A stretch of DNA of 64,000 nucleotides. Source: Microbacterium enclense. GTDB lineage: Bacteria; Actinomycetota; Actinomycetes; Actinomycetales; Microbacteriaceae. The notes beneath the pieces were generated by a model that was not told where the DNA came from, made no database searches, and saw only the letters and a program-made list of their open reading frames with translations. Location: NCBI RefSeq assembly GCF_001456955.1, contig NZ_KQ758472.1:16241-80240 (forward strand). The letters are read 5' to 3'. Position 1 is the first letter of the stretch. Each line of letters opens with the position of its first letter. Below, one piece after another: positions 1-8,424 of this stretch. Both the position numbers and the translations under genes were made by a program.

Positions 1-478
1 CGGCTTCGACCGCGCCAAGCTCACGAACGTCGTCGGCTCCTCGCTCGGACCGATCGCCGGCATCCTGCTCATCGTGGGCGCGGGCGGCGGCTTCAAGCAG
101 GTGCTCGTCGACACGGGCATCGGCAAGGTGATCGCCGACCTGGTCGCCGGCTCCAGCGTCTCGGTGCTGCTGCTGGCCTGGCTGGTGGCCGTCGTCATCC
201 GCGTCGCCACGGGCTCGGCGACCGTCGCCACGATCACCGCCGCCGGCATCCTGCAGCCGCTGACCGAGACGCTCGACGCCCCGATGACGGCGCTCCTGGT
301 CCTTGCGATCGGCGCGGGCTCGGTGTTCCTCAGCCACGTCAACGACGCCGGGTTCTGGCTCATCAAGGAGTACTTCGGCCTCAACATCCCGCAGACGCTG
401 AAAACATGGACCGTGCTGGAGTGCGTGATCTCGGTCACGGGTCTGGCCGGCGTCCTCGTCATCAGCGCCTTCGTCTGA
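1..478 (+). CDS. gntP: GntP-family gluconate permease, C-terminal part
   Basis: This is the C-terminal 158 residues of a gluconate:H+ symporter of the cytoplasmic membrane. The 5' end lies outside the window and the frame opens at base 2. GntP-family signatures are visible: GAGGGFKQVL, then ATGSATVATI, then FLSHVNDAGFW and KEYFGLN, separated by hydrophobic spans, with a final membrane segment rich in Val, Leu and Ala. It ends 21 bases before gntK and is probably cotranscribed with it, so imported gluconate would be phosphorylated at once. Start, length and promoter cannot be judged here. Confidence 0.93.
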   Translation, partial: GFDRAKLTNVVGSSLGPIAGILLIVGAGGGFKQVLVDTGIGKVIADLVAGSSVSVLLLAWLVAVVIRVATGSATVATITAAGILQPLTETLDAPMTALLVLAIGAGSVFLSHVNDAGFWLIKEYFGLNIPQTLKTWTVLECVISVTGLAGVLVISAFV

Positions 479-499
479 CCGGAACGGAAAGAAAGCACC

Positions 500-1012
500 A
501 TGGCATCCACCACCCCCGTCCTGGTCTTCATGGGACCCGCCGGAACCGGTAAGTCCACCGTCGCCGGCATGCTCGCCGGGCGCCTCGGCTGGGACTTCCA
601 GGAGGGCGACGATCTGCACCCCGAGGCGAACGTCGCCAAGATGGCCTCGGGCCACGCGCTCAACGACCACGACCGCTGGCCCTGGCTCGACCGCGTCGCG
701 GCCTGGATCGACGGCCAGATCGCCGCCGGCCGCCCCGGCGTCATCACGTGCTCCGCGCTCAAGCGCAGCTATCGCGACGTGCTCCGCCGCGACGACGTGA
801 CGTTCGTGCTGCTCATGGGCGACCCGGCCCTCGTGCTCGAGCGTCTCCTTCGCCGCCAGGGCCACTACATGCCGCCGTCGCTGCTCACCTCGCAGTTCGA
901 CACCCTGGAGATCCCGGATGCCGACGAGCAGGCCATTCGCGTCGACCTCGATCTCACCCCGCAGCAGCAGGTGGACGACGTCGTGGACCGTCTGCGCCTG
1001 ACCCCCGCCTGA
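500..1012 (+). CDS. gntK: Gluconokinase
   Basis: The enzyme phosphorylates D-gluconate with ATP to 6-phosphogluconate in the cytosol. The 170-residue length is normal for GntK/IdnK. The P-loop GPAGTGKST is at residues 12-20. The family stretch EGDDLHPEANVAKMASG (substrate-binding region) follows at about 36-52, and CSALKRSYRD and SQFDTLE are also present. The start ATG has only a weak purine-rich upstream stretch, consistent with translation following gntP. It sits between gntP and gnd, and together the three genes carry gluconate to ribulose 5-phosphate. Confidence 0.96.
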   Translation: MASTTPVLVFMGPAGTGKSTVAGMLAGRLGWDFQEGDDLHPEANVAKMASGHALNDHDRWPWLDRVAAWIDGQIAAGRPGVITCSALKRSYRDVLRRDDVTFVLLMGDPALVLERLLRRQGHYMPPSLLTSQFDTLEIPDADEQAIRVDLDLTPQQQVDDVVDRLRLTPA

Positions 1013-1101
1013 AACACGCCGGAGCCGAGCCGATAAAGTGGCATCGGCAACCCCACGTGCGCCCGAAACCCCTTCTCGCAGCCGATTTACGGAGCAAACG
1101 A

Positions 1102-2697
1102 ATGACGTCGACCCCCTCCCCGACCGGACCCTCGACCGACCAGGATCAGGCCCCTCACGAGGCCGCGCAGGTGCACGAGGGTGCGCCCGGCATCGAAGAG
1201 GTGGCGCGTCCCACCGCCGAGGCCGACTCCCGCCCCGAGGGCGAGGGCGACGCCCGCGCGAACATCGGCGTCGTGGGCCTGGCCGTCATGGGCTCGAACC
1301 TGGCGCGCAACCTCGCCAGCCGCGAGGGCAACACCGTCGCGGTGTTCAACCGGTCGCGGTCGAAGACCGACGAGCTGCTCGAGGCGCACCCCGAGGCCGA
1401 GTTCGTCGCGTCGTTCTCGTACGAGGACTTCGCCGCCTCCCTGTCGAAGCCCCGTACCGCGATCATCATGGTCAAGGCCGGCCGCCCCACCGACTTCGTC
1501 ATCGACGAGCTGGTGAAGGTGTTCGAGCCCGGCGACATCATCGTCGACGGCGGCAACGCGCTGTTCACCGACACCATCCGCCGCGAGAAGGCCGTGCGCG
1601 ACACCGGCATCAACTACGTCGGCATGGGCGTCTCGGGCGGTGAAGAGGGCGCCCTGCTCGGCCCCTCGATCATGCCCGGCGGCTCCGACGAGGCCTGGGC
1701 CACGCTGGGCCCGATCCTGAAGTCGATCGCCGCGATCGCCGAGGGCGAGCCGTGCGTCACCCACGTCGGACACGACGGCGCCGGCCACTTCGTCAAGATG
1801 GTGCACAACGGCATCGAGTACGCCGACATGCAGCTCATCGCCGAGGCCTACGACCTCATCCGCCACGCCACCGGCAAGACCCCCGCCGAGATCGCCGACG
1901 TGTTCGCCGAGTGGAACCGCGGCGAATTGGAGTCCTACCTCATCGAAATCACCGCCGAGGTGCTCCGCCAGGTCGACGCCGAGACCGGCAAGCCGCTGGT
2001 CGACGTCATCCTCGACCAGGCGGGTGCGAAGGGCACCGGCGCGTGGACGGTGCAGACCGCCCTCGACCTCGGTGTGCCCGTCTCCGGCATCGCCGAGGCC
2101 ACCTTCGCCCGCTCGCTCTCGAGCCACCCCGAGCAGCGCGAGGTCTCTCGCGAGCTCCCCGGCCCCTCGGGCACCGACGTGCTCTCGGGCGACGACGCCG
2201 ACGCGTTCATCGAGCAGGTGCGCCTGGCGCTCTACGCCTCGAAGATCGTGGCCTACAGCCAGGGCTTCGACGAGATCCGCGCCGGAGCCGCGCAGTACGA
2301 CTGGAAGATCGACCTCGGCGCCGTGTCGAAGATCTTCCGCGGCGGCTGCATCATCCGCGCGCAGTTCCTCAACCGCATCGCCGAGGCGTACGACGCGCAG
2401 CCCGAGCTGCCCGTGCTGCTGACTGCGCCGTACTTCGTCGAGGCCCTCGGCCGCGCGCAGGACTCGTGGCGCACCATCGTCTCGCTCGCCGCGGCCGGCG
2501 GTATCCCCGCCCCGGCCTTCAGCTCCTCGCTGGCGTACTACGACGGCCTCCGCGCCGAGCGTCTGCCCGCGGCCCTCATCCAGGGTCAGCGCGACTTCTT
2601 CGGCGCTCACACCTACCGTCGCATCGACAAGGAGGGCACCTTCCACACCCTCTGGTCGGGCGACCGCACCGAGATCGAAGCCGAGGACACCCACTGA
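1102..2697 (+). CDS. gnd: 6-phosphogluconate dehydrogenase (decarboxylating)
   Basis: The enzyme oxidises 6-phosphogluconate to ribulose 5-phosphate and CO2, expected with NADP+. ATG 1102 is chosen because GGAG lies 7 bases upstream; the frame is open further upstream, but only as a shadow of gntK. The 531 residues exceed the usual 470-485 because a tail of about 53 residues, rich in Pro, Ser, Glu and Asp, precedes the Rossmann fold (GVVGLAVMGSN, about 56-66). IIVDGGNA, GVSGGEEGALLGPSIMPGG and KMVHNGIEYADMQ mark the cofactor and catalytic regions. The 89-base gap after gntK may hold its own promoter. The role of the tail is unknown. Confidence 0.96.
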   Translation: MTSTPSPTGPSTDQDQAPHEAAQVHEGAPGIEEVARPTAEADSRPEGEGDARANIGVVGLAVMGSNLARNLASREGNTVAVFNRSRSKTDELLEAHPEAEFVASFSYEDFAASLSKPRTAIIMVKAGRPTDFVIDELVKVFEPGDIIVDGGNALFTDTIRREKAVRDTGINYVGMGVSGGEEGALLGPSIMPGGSDEAWATLGPILKSIAAIAEGEPCVTHVGHDGAGHFVKMVHNGIEYADMQLIAEAYDLIRHATGKTPAEIADVFAEWNRGELESYLIEITAEVLRQVDAETGKPLVDVILDQAGAKGTGAWTVQTALDLGVPVSGIAEATFARSLSSHPEQREVSRELPGPSGTDVLSGDDADAFIEQVRLALYASKIVAYSQGFDEIRAGAAQYDWKIDLGAVSKIFRGGCIIRAQFLNRIAEAYDAQPELPVLLTAPYFVEALGRAQDSWRTIVSLAAAGGIPAPAFSSSLAYYDGLRAERLPAALIQGQRDFFGAHTYRRIDKEGTFHTLWSGDRTEIEAEDTH

Positions 2698-3122
2698 CGC
2701 AGGCGGTCACGAAGCGGCGACGGGCACTGCTCGTCGCCGCTTCGGCGTTGTACGCGTGGGGAGTGTGGTGGATGACGCTGCGCCCCTCGATCTACGACGC
2801 GGACACCGCGAGCGTGCTCGACGCCGTGGTGCGGGCGCTGCGTTCCTGGCCGCCGACCGGTTGGGTCACCCTCGACCTGGTGGAGTTCGTCGCCAACGTC
2901 GCCCTGTTCGTGCCGCTGGGAATGCTCGTCATCGCATGGCGTGGGCGGTGGTGGCACGGCATCCTGATCGCCGTGGTGGTGAGCACCGCGATCGAGACCA
3001 TCCAGCTGCTCTTCCTGCCCACGCGGGTGGCCGACGTGCGCGATCTCGTCGCCAACACCACCGGCGCGACGCTGGGCATCGCGCTCGCCCTGCGCGTGCG
3101 GGCGTTCACAGCGAGCACATAA
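2694..3122 (+). CDS. VanZ-like membrane protein, probable CTG start
   Basis: This is a small VanZ-family integral membrane protein of about 142 residues with four hydrophobic segments. VanZ-type features are the first helix followed by MTLRPS, the stretch EFVANVALFVPLG, and ETIQLLFLPTRVADVRDL with the conserved polar residues between helices. No ATG, GTG or TTG precedes the first helix in frame. The only plausible start is CTG at 2694, which overlaps the gnd stop as CTGA and has GAGG 7 bases upstream; starting at TTG 2748 or GTG 2763 would destroy helix 1. The function of stand-alone VanZ proteins is not established. The start is inferred. Confidence 0.75.
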   Translation: MTQAVTKRRRALLVAASALYAWGVWWMTLRPSIYDADTASVLDAVVRALRSWPPTGWVTLDLVEFVANVALFVPLGMLVIAWRGRWWHGILIAVVVSTAIETIQLLFLPTRVADVRDLVANTTGATLGIALALRVRAFTAST

Positions 3123-3129
3123 GCGGTGC

Positions 3130-3146
3130 CATAGAAAGCTCATAGA
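3130..3146 (+). promoter_or_regulatory. Direct repeat upstream of response regulator
   Basis: CATAGA occurs at 3130-3135 and again at 3141-3146, an 11-base period on one DNA face, 13 bases before the regulator ATG at 3159. OmpR-family regulators often bind such direct repeats, so autoregulation is a reasonable inference. A TANNNT-like -10 overlaps the second copy. Confidence 0.4.
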
Positions 3147-3158
3147 TACGAGAGCACA

Positions 3159-3902
3159 ATGAGTCGCATGACCGCGACCGCCGCCGCCCCCGCCTTCACC
3201 CGCCCCGACGGGAGCGCCCTGCGCGTTCTCGTCGTCGACGACGAGCAGATGCTCACCGACCTGCTGTCGATGGCCCTGCGCATGGAGGGCTGGGACGTCA
3301 AGACCGCCGGCTCCGGCTTCGACGCGCTGCAGTCGGCTCGCGACTTCGAACCGGATGCCATGGTGCTCGACATCATGATGCCCGACCTCGACGGCATGGC
3401 GGTGCTGCAGCGGCTGCGCCACTCGGGCAACGACGTGCCCGTGCTCTTCCTCACGGCGAAGGACGCGGTGGCCGACCGGGTCGCCGGTCTCACCGCGGGC
3501 GGCGACGACTACGTCACCAAGCCGTTCAGCCTCGAAGAGGTCGTCGCGCGTCTGCGCGGCCTCATGCGCCGCGCCGGCACCGCGCTCACGCGCGACTCCG
3601 AGCCGATCCTGCGCGTCGGCGACCTGTCTCTGAACGAGGACAGCCACGAGGTCGTGCGCGCCGGCAGAGAGATCGAGCTGACCGCGACAGAATTCGAGCT
3701 GCTGCGCTTCCTCATGCGCAACCAGCGTCGCGTGGTGTCGAAGGCGCAGATCCTCGACCGTGTGTGGAACTACGACTTCGGCGGGCGCTCCAGCGTCGTC
3801 GAGCTGTACATCTCGTACCTGCGCAAGAAGATCGACGCGGGCCAGGAGCCGCTCATCCACACCGTCCGCGGCGTCGGCTACATGATCAAAGCTCCTCAGT
3901 GA
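3159..3902 (+). CDS. OmpR/PhoB-family response regulator
   Basis: This is a two-domain transcription factor of 247 residues. The receiver domain covers about 21-135, with acidic residues D27 and D28, the phospho-acceptor D71 in VLDIMMPDLDG, T99 and K121 in TKPFS. A winged-helix output domain follows (about 150-245), with the typical ELTATEFELLRFL and RVVSKAQILDRVW and the terminal HTVRGVGYMIK. Its stop overlaps the start of the histidine kinase (GTGA), so the two are translationally coupled. The signal and regulon cannot be read from the sequence; the arrangement resembles TcrXY or MprAB-type pairs of actinobacteria. Confidence 0.95.
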   Translation: MSRMTATAAAPAFTRPDGSALRVLVVDDEQMLTDLLSMALRMEGWDVKTAGSGFDALQSARDFEPDAMVLDIMMPDLDGMAVLQRLRHSGNDVPVLFLTAKDAVADRVAGLTAGGDDYVTKPFSLEEVVARLRGLMRRAGTALTRDSEPILRVGDLSLNEDSHEVVRAGREIELTATEFELLRFLMRNQRRVVSKAQILDRVWNYDFGGRSSVVELYISYLRKKIDAGQEPLIHTVRGVGYMIKAPQ

Positions 3903-5443
3903 GCATCCTGCCCCGACCCGCTCCCCCGCTGCCGGACGCGGGCCCGCGCGAGAGCGTGCGCGCACGGCTGCGGCGTCCGTGGACGCTGCAGGCGCGTCTG
4001 ATGACCGCGGTGATCGGCATGGTCGCGTTCATCCTTGTGATGATCGGCATCTCGACCAGCGCGATCCTCAGTCAGGTGCTGATCTACAACCTCGACGCCT
4101 CCGTCACCGACACGGCGTCGTCGATCCAGCCGCGTGCCGCCTTCCAGTCGAGTGCCGAGAACGTGCTCGAATCGACGCGCTTCCCCGACGGCACGCTCCT
4201 CGTGCTGAACTCCGTCACCTCGGAGCGGATCACCGGCGCCGTCGTCGACTCCGACGGGCCCCGCGCCCTTACCGACGACGACCTCGGTCAGATCGCCAAG
4301 AGCCTGCAGTCGGCGGACGACTCGGCACTGACGGTGAACCTGCCGAACCTGGGCGAGTACCTGGTGCGGTCGTACGCCGCGCCCGGCGGCGGCGCGTTCC
4401 TCGTGGGCCTGCCCCTGTCGAACGTCACCGGCACCATCGGCGCGATCCTCACCACCGTCGCCCTCGTGACCGCCGGGGGCCTGCTGCTGCTCGCCGTCAT
4501 CATCGCCATCGTCATCCGCCTCGGTCTGCGCCCCCTGCGCGCCGTCGCCGAGACCGCGACGCGCGTCGCCTCGCTGCGCATGGAAGAGGGCGACGTCTCG
4601 ATCACCGAACGCGTGCCCGCCGATCAGGTCGACACGACCACCGAGATCGGGCAGGTCGGTGCGGCGCTGAACACCCTGCTCGACCGCGTCGACGCCTCGC
4701 TCACCGCTCGCCAACGCAACGAAGAGCTGATGCGCCGATTCGTGGCGGATGCCAGTCACGAGCTGCGCACGCCCCTGGCATCCATCCGCGGGTTCAGCGA
4801 ACTGTCGCTACGCGCCATGCGGCAGGCGCAGGACGATGAGAGCCGCCAGCGCGTCGCCCTGGCCGTGGAGACCACCGAGCAGTCTCTCGAGCGCATCCAG
4901 GCGCAGTCGATCCGCATGACCACGCTGGTCGAAGACCTGCTGCTGCTGGCCCGCCTCGACGAGGGGCAGGAGCTCGTCTACGGCTCCGTCGACCTGACAC
5001 GCCTCGCCGTCGAAGCGGTCGGCGACGCCCGCCCCGCCGGACCTGACCATTCGTGGACGATCGACGTGCCCGACCAGCCGGTCGAGCTCGCCGGCGACGC
5101 CTCGCGCCTGCACCAGGTCGTGGCCAACCTCCTGGCCAATGCCCGCACCCACACTCCCCCGGGGAGCGAGGTCGCCGTGTCGGTCGCGCACGAAGGCGCC
5201 GAAGCGGTGCTGCGCGTGCACGACGACGGCCCCGGCATCGACCCCTCGGTCGCGGCCCAGCTGTTCGAGCGCTTCGCGCGCGCCGATCGCTCGCGCGACC
5301 GCAAGACCGGCGGCACGGGGCTCGGACTCTCGATCGCCCGCGCGATCGTCGAGGCCCACCGCGGCACCATCTCAGTGCGCAGCGTCCCCGGAGACACGAC
5401 CTTCGAGGTGCGGCTGCCGGCGAAGCCGGCCGACCCGGTCTGA
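3899..5443 (+). CDS. Sensor histidine kinase (HAMP, HisKA, HATPase)
   Basis: This is the membrane sensor partner of the preceding regulator, 514 residues from GTG 3899, which overlaps the regulator stop by 4 bases. The order is a cytoplasmic Pro-rich start, TM1 (about 37-62), an extracytoplasmic sensor region of about 120 residues, TM2 with many Val, Leu and Ile (about 178-205), HAMP, and the dimerisation and phospho-acceptor box FVADASHELRTPLASI. The ATPase domain follows, with NLLANARTHTPPGS (N box), DDGPGID (G1), FERFARADRSR (F) and GGTGLGLSIA (G2). All catalytic boxes are intact. The ligand is unknown. Confidence 0.94.
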   Translation: MSILPRPAPPLPDAGPRESVRARLRRPWTLQARLMTAVIGMVAFILVMIGISTSAILSQVLIYNLDASVTDTASSIQPRAAFQSSAENVLESTRFPDGTLLVLNSVTSERITGAVVDSDGPRALTDDDLGQIAKSLQSADDSALTVNLPNLGEYLVRSYAAPGGGAFLVGLPLSNVTGTIGAILTTVALVTAGGLLLLAVIIAIVIRLGLRPLRAVAETATRVASLRMEEGDVSITERVPADQVDTTTEIGQVGAALNTLLDRVDASLTARQRNEELMRRFVADASHELRTPLASIRGFSELSLRAMRQAQDDESRQRVALAVETTEQSLERIQAQSIRMTTLVEDLLLLARLDEGQELVYGSVDLTRLAVEAVGDARPAGPDHSWTIDVPDQPVELAGDASRLHQVVANLLANARTHTPPGSEVAVSVAHEGAEAVLRVHDDGPGIDPSVAAQLFERFARADRSRDRKTGGTGLGLSIARAIVEAHRGTISVRSVPGDTTFEVRLPAKPADPV

Positions 5444-5595
5444 GGGGGAACCGGCGCGATCGACAATGGGAATGACCGGCAGTCTGCATTCGCCGTCGAT
5501 TGCTCGTCAGGAATGTCCCTCTCGATATGCTGAGCAACGCCTGGGCGGCCCAGGCCCCTCTCGTGAAAAACGAGATGGAGCATTCGGAGGTACGT

Positions 5596-6366
5596 GTGTT
5601 GATTCGGGCACGCAATTGCGGGGTCTTCACCGTCGCATTCTTCGCATTGGTCATCTCGACCGCCGTTCCGGCACACGCTGACGTGGTCCCCTCGCCGGAA
5701 GCGACCGAAGAGGTCGTCGACCAGCCAGCGCCCTCGGACCCGCCCCCTTCCCCCGAGCCGTCGGCGCCAGAAGAGAGCTCCGAACCCGCTCCGACGGAGC
5801 CGGTGGAGACGACCGCGCCGTTGGTGCCTCCCGGGGCGCCCGTGGGCACCGCGACCTTCGACCCGTCCCGTCCCCCCGGCACCGTCGTCGAAACATTCCG
5901 CTCAGGGAACGGGACGACGACGTCGGGCGGGACGGGCGCTGAGGTGCCCCGGAGCAACGCCCCCGCCCCTCGGGTCGTCGAGCCGGCGGAGAAGCCCACC
6001 GAGAGCGCCACCGCATCGCCCACTTCCGCCACCCCCACCGCGTCGCCCACCCCCGTCACCGCACGGGAAGGATCGGCGGGGTCGGGCGTGACCGTGCGGG
6101 CGACGTCTGAGCAGACCGCATCCGCACCGACTCTCCCCAGCCTGATCATCGGGTTGGTGGTTCTCGTCGGCGGACTGGTGATCGTGAGGTATCGCGGTTC
6201 CGTGTGGAAGGCCGCGGGGCGGGCGGTTCCGGGAGGTTCCAGCGAACGCGTCGACGGCCTCCCGGGCCCGTTCCGGGTCGGAGTCGTGGGTGCGATCGTC
6301 GCGCTCATCGGGGTCATCATGAACGGTTACGCGGGGTGGCAGCTCTGGGGCTCCCTCGTGTCATGA
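5596..6366 (+). CDS. Secreted Pro/Thr/Ser-rich membrane-anchored protein
   Basis: I do not recognise a family. Start GTG 5596 (or TTG 5599) is chosen because GGAGG at 5586-5590 is spaced 5 or 8 bases away and a signal peptide begins there (RAR, hydrophobic core, AHA-type cleavage site). The mature part of about 150 residues is a low-complexity linker of Pro, Glu, Thr and Ser, typical of wall-spanning regions. Two hydrophobic segments close the protein (about residues 180-198 and 223-250). Length is about 256. It may be an anchored surface or stalk protein. A possible -10 (TATGCT) lies at 5526-5531. Confidence 0.7.
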   Translation: MLIRARNCGVFTVAFFALVISTAVPAHADVVPSPEATEEVVDQPAPSDPPPSPEPSAPEESSEPAPTEPVETTAPLVPPGAPVGTATFDPSRPPGTVVETFRSGNGTTTSGGTGAEVPRSNAPAPRVVEPAEKPTESATASPTSATPTASPTPVTAREGSAGSGVTVRATSEQTASAPTLPSLIIGLVVLVGGLVIVRYRGSVWKAAGRAVPGGSSERVDGLPGPFRVGVVGAIVALIGVIMNGYAGWQLWGSLVS

Positions 6367-6397
6367 GGGGCGCATCCGTCCACGGAGAGGACCCCGC

Positions 6398-6775
6398 ATG
6401 GACATGAAGCTCGAACTCATCCCCGTCCCGGTCTCGGACGTCGACCGCAGCAAGACCTTCTACGTCGATGCCGTCGGGTTCCACCTCGACCATGACGTCG
6501 AGCCGGGAAACGGCATGCGCATCGTGCAGCTGACACCGCCCGGCTCCGCGTGCTCCATCGCGTTCGGCATCGGGATGACCCGCCCGGATGCGGCTCCCGT
6601 CCACGGCATCCACCTCGTCGTGGACGACATCGCTGCCGTACGCGAACTCCTCCGGGCGCGCGGAGTAGACGTCGGTCCCGTCCGCGACCTGGGCGGGGTC
6701 GCGTACGCGTCATTCAGCGACCCGGACGGCAACACCTGGGAGCTGCAGTCGCTCGCCGGGTTGCGCGGACTCTGA
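6398..6775 (+). CDS. VOC/glyoxalase-like protein
   Basis: This is a 125-residue single VOC-fold domain of the glyoxalase/bleomycin-resistance superfamily. It opens with the beta strand LELIPVPVSDVDRSKTFYVD and the GFHLDHDV segment, and ends with ASFSDPDGNTWELQSL, where the Glu is the usual metal ligand. GGAGAGG lies 7 bases before the ATG. The substrate cannot be inferred, since this fold serves lyases, dioxygenases and binding proteins alike. It stands alone, with convergent genes downstream. Confidence 0.85.
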   Translation: MDMKLELIPVPVSDVDRSKTFYVDAVGFHLDHDVEPGNGMRIVQLTPPGSACSIAFGIGMTRPDAAPVHGIHLVVDDIAAVRELLRARGVDVGPVRDLGGVAYASFSDPDGNTWELQSLAGLRGL

Positions 6776-6797
6776 CGGGTCTCGAACGAGCGAGCCC

Positions 6798-6812
6798 CGG
6801 CGGTTCGCCGGC
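6798..6812. terminator. Short GC hairpin between convergent genes
   Basis: CCGGCG, a 3-base loop and CGCCGG form a perfect 6-bp stem between the VOC gene (plus) and the fused reductase gene (minus). There is no T tract, so this is only a candidate bidirectional terminator. Confidence 0.35.
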
Positions 6813-6870
6813 GGACGGGGACAACGAGCCGGGTCCACCGGATCGCGCCGGCGCCGACGGTGGCCCGGGC

Positions 6871-8424
6871 TCAGTACCCCGCGAACGCGTCGGTCGTCAG
6901 CGACTTCGCCTTGGCCAACGCGGGTGCGAGCGCCGAGATCAACCGCGGCGGCCCCGAGACGTAGGCCGCGCGCCGCGCGATGTCGGGGACCGCGCGCAGC
7001 AGCCCCTCGGCATCCACTCGGTCGGGCCCGGCCCACGTCCACGCGGCGGGCAGGTCACGCGGTTCGTCGCGCGAGTAGACCACGACCGGGATGCCGCTGG
7101 CGGCGATGTCGTCGCGGAAGGCGAGTTCCGCGGCCTGCGACACGACGTAGACGAGCACGACGTCGCGATCCTGCCCGGTCGCCGCGAGGTGACGCAGCTG
7201 CGACACGAACGGCGTCACCCCGATGCCGGCGGCGACCAGCAGGACGGGCGCCGTCGGACGCGACGGCAGGACGAAGTCGCCCCACACGCCCGTGACGGCG
7301 AGGGTCGACCCGGTCTCGACCGCCGCGAGGGCGCGCTTGTACGACGACTGCGACCCGTCCTTGAAGGCGATCCGCACCTCGGGCAGATCCTCGGGTGCCG
7401 AGGCGATCGAGAACTCCCGGCGCGTGCCGCGGGCGTCGGGCCGACGGTGCGGCACGTCGAGTTCGAGGTACTGGCCGGGCGAGAACGAGAAGGGCCGCGC
7501 GGCGTGGAACGTCAGTTCGCGCACGGTGGGCGTGAGGTCGCGACGCCGCTCGACGCGCAGGCGCACGGCCGCCCGCAGGCACAGCAGGAACGCCAGCAGG
7601 TTGCCGATCAGCAGGGCCCGCTCCTGACCGAGGGTGATCTCGCCGACGGGCAATGGCCAGCCGGCCAGAATGCCGACGACGATCGCGACGAGGTACTGCT
7701 GCGTGCGGCGCGGAGGAAGTGTGAGGGGCTCGGACAGCATGAAGGCGCCGAGGAACAGGAACGGCGACGAGAACGCCACCTGCAGTAGCACGGCGGGGAC
7801 GTCGACGGGGAAGCCCGCCGCCTGGAACTGCACCGTGGTGCGGGTGAACGCCACAGCCATCGCCACGACCCAGAAGACCGCGACGAGCGGCAGTTTGTCG
7901 GTGCGCAGCAGCAGGAGGACGCCGAGCACGATCACGGGGGCGGCGAGCCAGGGCGAACCCACCCACCAGGCGGACGAACCCAGGTCGGGCGCCCAGATGC
8001 TCACGATCGTCAGCACGCTGGCGCCGGTCGCGGCGGGATTGAAGATGTGTCGCCCGCGCCAGACGAGCAGGTACTTCGACGCGGATGCCACCACTCCCGC
8101 GAGAGCGAGACCCGCAAGACCCAGCGGCTCGATGCCGGGACGCAGCACGAACAGCAGGATCAGCGCGGTGATGAGCGAGGACTCCAGACGCCGCGGCATC
8201 CGGAGCACGCTCTGCGCGACGAGATCCGTCGCGCCGCACGCGAGCGCCAGCACGATCGCGCTCGCGACCAGCTCGAGCGGTTCGGGCACGACGAGCCCGG
8301 CGAACGACAGCACGAGCGCGATGAGCGCGAGCAGGCCGAGTGACGACAGGACCAGCCGGTACATCGACACGCGGCCGATCACACCGAGAACGCGGGTCGA
8401 GCCCGCGGTGAGGGTGGCGCTCAT
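6871..8424 (-). CDS. NqrB/RnfD-like membrane domain fused to FAD/NAD(P) reductase
   Basis: This fusion of 517 residues has an N-terminal half (about 20-290) of eight or nine membrane helices. It carries HIFNPAATGAS (126-136), the loop typical of NqrB/RnfD-type proteins. The C-terminal half (about 290-517) is a ferredoxin-NADP reductase module: PGQYLELDVP, the flavin motif REFSIAS (336-342), AAGIGVTPF and YVSGPPRL. It probably passes electrons from cytosolic NAD(P)H across the membrane to the flavinylated lipoprotein encoded two genes upstream. Its ATG overlaps the apbE stop (ATGA). The final acceptor (iron, respiratory or other) is not shown by the sequence. Confidence 0.85.
   Translation of the reverse strand: MSATLTAGSTRVLGVIGRVSMYRLVLSSLGLLALIALVLSFAGLVVPEPLELVASAIVLALACGATDLVAQSVLRMPRRLESSLITALILLFVLRPGIEPLGLAGLALAGVVASASKYLLVWRGRHIFNPAATGASVLTIVSIWAPDLGSSAWWVGSPWLAAPVIVLGVLLLLRTDKLPLVAVFWVVAMAVAFTRTTVQFQAAGFPVDVPAVLLQVAFSSPFLFLGAFMLSEPLTLPPRRTQQYLVAIVVGILAGWPLPVGEITLGQERALLIGNLLAFLLCLRAAVRLRVERRRDLTPTVRELTFHAARPFSFSPGQYLELDVPHRRPDARGTRREFSIASAPEDLPEVRIAFKDGSQSSYKRALAAVETGSTLAVTGVWGDFVLPSRPTAPVLLVAAGIGVTPFVSQLRHLAATGQDRDVVLVYVVSQAAELAFRDDIAASGIPVVVYSRDEPRDLPAAWTWAGPDRVDAEGLLRAVPDIARRAAYVSGPPRLISALAPALAKAKSLTTDAFAGY

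Noticed and set aside
748..1101. Longer N terminus for 6-phosphogluconate dehydrogenase
   Set aside because: It would read out of frame through gntK. ATG 1102 has its own GGAG site.
1087..2694. 535-codon open frame opposite gnd
   Set aside because: It is the usual antisense frame of a high-GC gene, low complexity in Gly, Val, Asp and Arg, with gnd itself fully supported by motifs.
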